From NCBI GenBank assembly GCA_001557505.1, contig LSAX01000001.1, forward strand, positions 3,100,001 through 3,164,000: a stretch of 64,000 bases of DNA, written 5' to 3'. Below are positions 56,484 through 64,000 of the stretch, one piece after another. The stretch comes from Reticulascus tulasneorum (lineage: Eukaryota; Ascomycota; Sordariomycetes; Glomerellales; Reticulascaceae). A model generated the notes under the pieces. The model did no database searches, was not told the origin of the DNA, and worked only from the letters and a program-made list of their open reading frames with translations. A program made the position numbers and the translations under genes. The number at the start of each line of letters is the position of its first letter. The stretch's first letter is position 1.

Positions 56484-59131
56484 CTATCTCCTGATCATTG
56501 TCGCCCGATCGAGGTTGAACGCAGCGCTGATGAGGGCGAGATGACTGAACGCCTGCGGCGTATTACCCAGCTGCTCACCGCTGCGTGCAATCTCCTCCGA
56601 GAACATGCACAAATGATTGGAGAAGCTGAGCATGTTCTCAAAGATGTTGATGGCACGGACGAGATACTTCGGCTCGTATATGCTAGCTCTCGTCATGGCT
56701 TCGACCAGCCAGAACGTGCACATGCTGAAAGCGCCTTCTCGACCGCCTACACCTGAACATAGTTAGCACGCTACCTGGGCCCGGGAGGAGATATGGGAGT
56801 CAGGGCACTCGTACCGTCTTCCGAAAGCTCCGTATCGTATCTGTATACAAGCCCTGTGCTGGTCAGACCGCCCTTCTCCGGGGGAAGCAGGATGCGATCC
56901 ATGGTGCTGAGGAAGCGCGGATCGTTAGGCGCGATGAAGAATACTAGAGGAGCGATGAGGATGGAGGAGTCCAGCATCGCGTTGTTCTCGTAGCTTTGGA
57001 CGAAGCACTTCATGTCCTTGTTGTAGCCTGGGTTCAGATGAGCATTATGGTCTGAGGATACGCCTGTGGAATGTTTTGTCACCTTTGATCATGATCTCTT
57101 CCATCAACTTATCTCTAGCTGCAAGCCAGGCGTTCCGATTGGGACACGGGAACACCCTCTTCTCGGAGAGCCTCAGTCCGCGATCGAAGGCGACCCATAG
57201 CATTATTTTAGAGTAGACAAAGTTCTGCTTGTTGTTTCGCACTTCCCAGATGGACATATCGGGTTCTACTTTGCGTTAGTATGTATGTGCTCTCGAATCT
57301 TGAGGGACACGCACCATCCATGATTGTCAGAACATAGTCTAGAGAGTTCTAATTAGTGTACTGCCTAGTAACGTGGGCAATTTGGCGACTCACCCAACAT
57401 CTCTCGTACAGAACACCACTGATCCCAGCTGATCGGCTTGCCGTACTTGTTATACAGGTAGATGGCGTCCATCAACTCGCCGTAGATGTCGAATTGCTGG
57501 TGGAATGCTGCCCCGTTACCAATTCGGACGGGACTGCTCCCTCTATAGCCTTCCAGATGGGTGAGTTCCTGTTCGGGGATATCGGTCTCGCCCCTGATGG
57601 TAAACATGATCGGAAGTGCTCCATCTGGTCCACGAGACTTCAGGAATCGCTCGCTGATGAAGTCCATGTAAGCATCCGCCTCTGCCGAGTATCCCAGACG
57701 CAGCAGAATGTATATGGTGAAGCTGGAGTCTCGGACCCAGCAGAAACGATAGTCCCAATTTCTGATACTGATTAGCCATGTCAGCTACTGCTAAAGAAAG
57801 AGAAAACGCACCGGACGCCGCCGATATCTTCAGGGATAGAAAAGGTCGGCGCAGCAACGATGGCACCAGTAGGTTCATAAGTCAACATTTTCAAAATCAT
57901 TAAGCTTCGCTGAACGACCTCTCTCCACCGTCCGGTATACTTGCTCTTGGAGATCCAGTTGTACCAGAACGATTGCGTGTCATGCTGTTGGCCGTCCAGG
58001 ACCGCAGTCGTGATGTGCTCCGTGACATGTTGCTCAAGGTCGTTCCGGAGGACGAACGATATCGCCTGGCCTTCCTGAATCTCAATGTGCGCAACAACGC
58101 CTTCACCGAGTAAGCCAGGTCGTTGCTCTTTCTTAAAAACGACAATCGGGATGGCGTTCGAGGCCTCATCGCCGCGGTCAATTGTGACGTCGAGTTGCAT
58201 CCGGAAGTTCTTGCTATGAAAAGTGACAGTCTTGCTCTTCGCATTGGGGTCATGGGCAGACTGGACGATAGTCGTGACATGAGGCTCCGTTGCGTAACCA
58301 AACGCAGGGAAGATCTCAACGTCTGCGGGTATAGAATTAGCACAGGCATGTATTAGTTGGGAAGATCGATCACCAACCCAATTCTAGGCGGCCCCGAATA
58401 CATTCAACTCGGCGGACGAGCCATTTCTTCAACTCCTCTTGGATCTTGATAGTTTCTCGAAATGCATTCTGCTTGTATCCCCTCGACAGCACAGTGGCCG
58501 TCTTGGGGCGGGGAAAGAAGTCAACCAAGTCCACGACACCATCCTCGTGGATGTATCGTGTCTGGAGGATGTTGGATGACGGCAGGTATTGTTGCCTTGG
58601 AGCATTATAAGCTGCCGTTTTCATGTTTGAAGTGAGGCACTTACTTGGTCGTGCAGGTCTTGATCTGTGGAGGACAGATGCTAAAAAAGCCTCCTTTGTC
58701 TTTGTCCAGAAGACTGCAGAAGACAGTTGGTGAATCAAAATCTGGCCTGCAATTGAAGCATTAGGTCTTGTCCTGTCTCAACAAAGCTTGGACGGAGTGC
58801 AAGCAAAGGCAAGGCTAGTCGTGTTGTTCATGATACCAAGATGACACACTTGAGCTCTTAACTTGTGTCTCATGAGAACCACTTGTCGCTCCAGTAAGTT
58901 CCACTGGGAAAGTCTCATGGATGGTCCTCATCATCGTCAGATGCGGGATAACGGCACTGTAAGTTGCGCAGTGGGGAAGACCGGAGAATCGTACCAGCAC
59001 ATAAAGTCCAGCGAGCCATTCATTCCAACCAGAGCACAAGTGTGCATATTCCCAATCATGCCATAGTCCTCAATGGGCAAGTAGCCTCCATTACCACCCG
59101 TGGAATGCTTCGTAGAGCTTTGACCCGTCAT
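56484..59131 (-). CDS. Glycoside hydrolase family 15 protein (glucoamylase/trehalase-like, intracellular)
   Basis: Nine exons on the minus strand: 59131-58995, 58746-58645, 58595-58378, 58322-57812, 57761-57394, 57338-57315 (24 nt), 57265-57083, 57027-56815 and 56752-56484, giving 674 residues. The N-terminal domain has [36 protein letters not shown] and [17 protein letters not shown]. The (alpha/alpha)6 barrel shows [14 protein letters not shown] (from residue 324), [27 protein letters not shown], and near the C-terminus MFSEEI and [14 protein letters not shown]. Two Glu typical of GH15 acid/base catalysis appear in LEGYRG and FSEEI, inferred from spacing. No signal peptide, so it is likely cytosolic. 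This branch resembles bacterial GH15 trehalase/glucodextranase-like enzymes more than secreted fungal glucoamylase. Substrate unknown. The first intron is long (248 nt). Confidence 0.9.
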
Positions 59132-61549
59132 CCTTAGAGCTGCGGCTACACTGTAACCCAATCGCGACTATGGATTTGCAAGTAGAAAGATTAAGAGCAG
59201 AAAACGAAATAAGTCTTGATAAAAAGAGGTTTGAAGCTGTATGAGGCAATTATCTGACAGACAAAGAGCATTCAGTGGGTGTTTGGCAAAAGTTGCGGGT
59301 TTTCCGTAGGTGAAGCCACCAAAGGTAGAAGTGCGGGCAGCAGCGTGTATGGAAAAGTGCACAATTAAGCTCTGGCTACCTAGGGTAGGTAGGTAGGAGT
59401 GCAGGACTGCTGCGATGCTTCTTGGTTCAGCTAAGGCGCTTCTCGCCGCATAAATCTCACAAAGATCCTCTACTTATTGGCACAGTTCAAAGTACCCTAC
59501 CTGGTGGGTGGTCATAGACATGTCACTCTGCCGTTGCAAATCGCTGCAGGTAGGGACCAATCCACACGGTATTCATCCATACTGTGTGCCCGCTTCTTGA
59601 ATAATCGGCGGGCACTTGTCCAGGTACTTATTCAGCAACCCCGGACTTGGGATCTTGGAATCTCGTATGGTGATCTAGCAGCGTTAGTATCCCGATCTAT
59701 CCGCACAGGAAAGAGGGTCTTAATTGCATGTACATGCATACCTCACATATATCCGTTCGCCACAGTGGGATAACGCCGGCAGGGCCATTTGGGAGGGGAA
59801 GACACTCAGACATGGCATGCGAGACCAAAGCCTGAACACTTGGGACAGCTTGCAAACGGTTACTGAATGTATGGTATTCAGGTGGTTCAGCCCTAGGAAC
59901 ACGTAAATGAGACATATACTGACTATCTTCAGAAATGTTCAACAGGTGCGTTTTACAACAGGTGCATTTTGTTGTTTACCCCATTGAGTAGCAATCGCCC
60001 TACACCAGCGGCCTTATTAACTAAGCGCCCTATATCTTGGGAAGGTCCATAGCGTGAGGCGTACATATGCACGTAGGTTATAAATTCAACTGACAATAGT
60101 CAATTTATCAATATGGCTATCCGTATCTTACCAGCGATGTTATCAAGATCCTTGGCTCTGCATTGGGCCAACAGAGGCATTTTACTCTGGGTATAGGCAG
60201 ACTCAGATGGTGCTTCGAGCTTACGACTAACCAGATCTCGAGACTTTGGAAGTAAACAGCAGAGAAAGAAACCAATAGGAATCAAAGTCAGATAAACAGA
60301 CCGGTGGTCTGAAGGTGCAGGTGCTACATACATGCTTGGCTACTCAGAATGATTGTTCAGGTTGCTGCTCTGTGCCTGGCACCTGTGCGCATCTTCGTCA
60401 CTGCCTTGATTGCATTACGCGAAGTTGGTCTTTAAATGAGGCTTTCAATCTTTGACATCATCGCGGGGAGACTGTCTTGACTTCCCCAATTGTTCTACTG
60501 GTCACAAGCGCACGAATGTCTTAGACACTAACAACGGTAGGTCACGTAGCTCGGGCCACTAATGGGTCAAGTGGGACTGGAGAAGCACCGATACCATCAT
60601 CATCATAACATACTGCTCAAGACCAGTCGCCCTCAGAGTTTGTGGAAACAAAGCATAATATGTAGTAGTCGAATGTCTGTTCGTTCCGTAGCACCCGTAG
60701 TGATGTCTACACTTGGCAAATTTCCTGTGACTTTCAAACCGCGAAGCAGCTCGAACTGCCGTAGCAAGATCAACTTGTATCTTGCGGAACTGTCAGGTAT
60801 AAGTACTCATACCTCGTCGACGGATTCAGATTTACAGCTTGTGATCGTCGAAACACTCTGTGCGCAGTTCTCCACACAGACTATAAGCAGTTTAAGGACC
60901 CGAAAACCGCCAGTCACCCGAGCACGGTCTGCTGCGACGATAACTGTGAGAGGCATCCTTGAAACCTTGGTTCTCTATATCCTCGATATCTGGCCCCTGC
61001 CTGTCACGAATGGAGCTTGGAGTCGGTGTGTGGATTTGGCGGCTGTGGAGCTTCAGGGTGCCTCTATAACCTTTGAAATGAGTAGGAGAAGAGTTGTCAT
61101 GACTACCCAATTTAGTAGAGTGGTACGGTATAACTAGTAGCAGCTTCAAAATCAAGATGACCTCTCATGCTTTATTATGCCTCCACAACAGCCTGAACAT
61201 CTGTGTAACAAATCCTCCGGTGGGGACGGGCGGTAGGCCAGGCCGGGGCAGCAAGCTTCCATACACCACTGCATCCATGCTCGAGTGAGGTGGCATCCAT
61301 TGGGGGAAGGCGACCCCTGATGGTGAACCCCAAGACCCCTACAACCACTAAAAAGCGATTCCAGTAACCCCCATTCGGAGCTTGCCAAGCTGATCCACAT
61401 TTCATCTTGGAAAAGCCATCGACGTGGGTGCATCTCCTTTGCGGTGGATTTCCACTTGGCCCGCCAGCCAGCCAGCAAATGAGTCCACACTTCGTTGGTG
61501 AACAAGACACCATAAACCAGGTGCCAGTGCACAACAAACAAAATAAAAC
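59132..61549. other. Gene-free 2.4-kb stretch
   Basis: No supported gene. The frame at 60562-61137 (+) has 191 codons but no family features and a low-complexity His start. The one at 60333-60100 (-) encodes a 77-residue frame with one hydrophobic segment (VYLTLIPIGFFLCCLLP) and could be a small gene or exon. A GGTAGGTAGGTAGG word lies at 59384-59397, and a 14-nt direct repeat (AACAGGTGC.TTTT, one mismatch) at 59941 and 59957. Confidence 0.35.
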
Positions 61550-63473
61550 ATGCCCAATGCCCCCATACCTCCTCCCCCTCGACCTCCTACTCCCGAACTT
61601 CTCGACTTCCCTGCCGTGAAACACAGCGACTCGTTGCCTTCAACCTCCACCTCCGGACACGCGACCTCGGCGAATGGCCCCGAAATAGGAGAATCCTCCA
61701 CCAACCCGTCGCGTTTGGATTACGCCGCAAGTGAAGCATCCACCAGTGACGACATCGAGATGGAGCCCATGGCGCCTGCTGGGCATCGCAGAAGGCGTAG
61801 TAGCCTCATGCAGAACCCCAATGGCAACCCCAGTGGCAGAAGTTCGCGGCCGCAGGCCCAGTCGGCCCGGAACCAAGGCGGTTTGCCAGAAGAGACCAAG
61901 ATACCGGAGGACGAAAATGAGAACCCAGCCTCCGGATCCAGAGCCGAAGAAACAGGAGACGACAGCCTTTCCGACGAGGACCTGCATGACGACGAGGAAA
62001 CTGGGCTTACGAATAAGGATAAGCGACGGAAGAAGCACAAGAGAAGGCGGAACACTCAGTTGGATAACAGGATGGCCCGAGAGGCCATCACTGCCGAGGA
62101 GAAGAAAGAGGCAGACCAAACCGTACTGAGGAAGCTTGTGATCAACGGCTCGTTGATTCTGTTATGGTACATCTTTTCTTTGAGCATATCATTGGTAAGC
62201 GCGCGCCCCTGATCTTGTTTGGCAATACCTGAACGCAATGCTGACATCGAACCTCCACAGTACAACAAATGGATGTTCGACAAGGAGCGCCTCAACTTCG
62301 CATTCCCCCTATTTACCACCTCATTGCATATGCTGGTGCAGCTAGCACTGGCATCGTTAGTCTTATTCTTTTTTCCGTCGCTACGACCAAATAATGGCCG
62401 ACATAACTCGGACCTGGGCCGGTCAAGACACGAATCCGAGCCAGAACGACCACTCATGACCAAGATGTTCTACTTTACCAGGATTGGGCCATGCGGCGCA
62501 GCGACTGGCTTGGACATTGGTTTAGGAAATATGTCTCTCAAGTTCATCACGCTCACATTCTATAGTAAGAAGCCTCCCAGTGGCCCTCTAGTTCATCTGC
62601 TAACGCGGCCTAGCCATGTGTAAATCATCATCCCTGGCATTTGTGTTAATATTCGCCTTTCTGTTCAGGCTCGAAACTCCGACATGGAGACTCGTTGCCA
62701 TCATTGCTACGATGACCATGGGGGTCATATTGATGGTATCCGGAGAGGTGGAGTTCAAGCTCGTGGGTTTCATCCTCGTCATATCCGCCGCATTCTTCTC
62801 AGGCTTCCGATGGGGCCTTACCCAGATCTTGTTGTTACGGAACCCTGCGACCTCGAATCCATTTTCCAGCATTTTTTTCCTGGCGCCAGTCATGTTCACT
62901 ACTTTAATTTGCATCGCCATACCGGTCGAGGGAGTTTTCCAACTTGTGGAGGGTATCAAAGAACTCGCGGCTATACGGGGTGCTGTGATGACGCCGATAC
63001 TTCTCATCTTTCCCGGCTGTATCGCGTTCCTCATGACGGCTTCCGAGTTCGCCCTGCTGCAGCGGACATCGGTGGTTACTCTCTCGATCGCAGGAATCTT
63101 TAAGGAAGTTGTCACAATCTCAGCGGCGGCTCTAGTGTTCGAAGACCGACTCACGCCAATCAACTTTGTCGGCCTGATCACGACGATGGGCGCTATTGTG
63201 GCGTATAACTGGATAAAGATTACGGCTATGCGAGCGCAGGCGCAGTTGGAGGTTCATCGGGGCCATTTGGACGTATCCTCCGGTTCATCGTCGAGTAATA
63301 GTGGAAGCGATGCCGATAATGATGACGGAGGGGAAGAGACTGGCCTTCTCCAGCACGGCTCCGATATTGAAGATAATCTCATTACGGCGGACGGTGATAT
63401 TCTTCCGAACCCACTTGCCGGATCTCATACCACGGAAGAATCAAGAGTGGCACAGGCGCATCGCGAAAACTAG
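61550..63473 (+). CDS. Triose-phosphate-transporter/SLC35C2-like nucleotide-sugar transporter
   Basis: Three exons, 61550-62194, 62261-62564 and 62614-63473, encode 602 residues. A cytosolic N-terminus of about 195 residues is disordered and ends in an acidic (DEDLHDDEETG) then very basic (KDKRRKKHKRRRNT) stretch. Ten hydrophobic segments follow from about residue 196 (LILLWYIFSLSISLYNKW), including GLDIGLGNMSLKFITLTFYTM, VSGEVEFKLVGFILVISAAF and FKEVVTISAAALVFEDRLTPINFVGL. The KEVVTI...FxDxLTPxNxxG pattern is typical of the drug/metabolite transporter TPT branch. SLC35C2 members act in the Golgi or ER-Golgi compartment, in humans with GDP-fucose supply; the cargo here is unknown. The C-terminus is acidic and Ser-rich. 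The YNKW and FYTM junctions are created by splicing. Confidence 0.9.
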
Positions 63474-64000
63474 ACGCCCATTTCGGCCAATCATGGCAGC
63501 TTGTTTCCTATGTACTGTACATATCGGACACGACCGATTATTTTGTATATCTCATGTAGCATGGCTGGTGGTGCTCGGAGTTCGGTGATTTTGGGGCAAG
63601 TGTGGCCGTCAGTCTAGATATAAGGGGCACAGCATATTTAGGAGGTGGATATACCACAGATCGTCAAGCAAGATCTGGAACATGGGGAGACAATTGCAGT
63701 GGTCGAAGGGGGCGTGGGGCCTTATTGATACCAATAATCCCAGAATACACAAGTTGGATGAAAAGTACCTTTAATCGAGTCATTACGATGCAGCGGTCAA
63801 GGGAATCACAGGCCTAGTGACCAACGTTGATGTTGTTGTGACAACAGTGCTTATTGTAGTTGTGGTTGGGTATGCTTATTCCGTCCGAACTCCAGAACAC
63901 CCCCATTATCTTCAGTAATCTATTCATGCGGATACACTTTCAAGGGCTATCAACCAAGAAGCTTCAGGCCGTTCTTGGTCTTCTGGCCCGGCTTTTGAAT
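63474..64000. other. Intergenic region to window end
   Basis: 527 bp after the transporter stop. A TTG/TTGT-rich stretch around 63829-63870 is a low-complexity tract. No gene is seen. Confidence 0.4.

Noticed and set aside
59941..59970. 14-nt direct repeat AACAGGTGC.TTTT
   Set aside because: Short, imperfect and isolated. Not enough to infer a function.
60562..61137. 191-codon plus-strand frame in the 2.4-kb gap
   Set aside because: No family features, a poly-His start and random composition. Kept only as part of the gap description.

Overview
This 64-kb window is chromosomal DNA from a filamentous ascomycete (Pezizomycotina). The evidence is short GT..AG introns of mostly 43-120 nt with CTRAC-type branch sites, many genes of 2-9 exons, and a gene set typical of that group: palF, a HET-domain gene, a Zn2Cys6 regulator, a secreted GH13 amylase and an hxB-type molybdenum cofactor sulfurase. 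The class cannot be fixed from sequence alone. Recurrent intergenic AGGTACCT/ACCTTAGGTA words fit a sordariomycete-like genome, but this is a weak clue. No rRNA, tRNA, CRISPR array or intact transposon was seen. Exon coordinates were worked out by hand from splice signals, frame and protein family motifs; total lengths are multiples of three in every model given.

Layout. 1-9 kb: a small membrane protein, a CHORD/CS co-chaperone divergent from a glutaredoxin-like protein, an HpcH/HpaI aldolase, RNA polymerase II subunit Rpb7, and an Mpo1-like ER protein. 10-15.6 kb: an orphan ORF, a 640-residue secreted protein built from three kinds of repeat, and a 69-residue three-exon protein. 15.6-19.1 kb: a gene-free stretch with two copies of a 25-mer that has a palindromic core. 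19-35 kb: housekeeping genes (molybdenum cofactor sulfurase, Cdc6, PalF arrestin, a CYSTM protein, Abp1, Grx3/4-type monothiol glutaredoxin). 35.3-39.9 kb: gene-poor, with fragments of a decayed ORF. 40-46 kb: a Zn2Cys6 transcription factor, a secreted alpha-amylase and a small secreted lysozyme-like protein. 47-51 kb: a STE7-like pseudokinase followed in frame by a HET domain. 51-64 kb: Eaf6 (NuA4), an S9 peptidase of the DPP-V type without a signal peptide, a histone-fold TAF3-like protein, a nine-exon GH15 enzyme, and an SLC35C2-like transporter.

Functional threads. Chromatin and transcription are served by rpb7, eaf6 and the TAF3-like gene. Alpha-glucan use is served by the secreted amylase and the intracellular GH15, with a zinc-cluster regulator next to the amylase. 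Redox and iron biology is served by the CGFS glutaredoxin and the small glutaredoxin-like protein. The two most unusual items are the pseudokinase-HET locus (47258-50623), where splicing could join a catalytically degenerate MAPKK-like domain to an incompatibility/cell-death domain, and a 3-nt micro-exon in the zinc-cluster gene (40110-40112) that restores the canonical Cys spacing.
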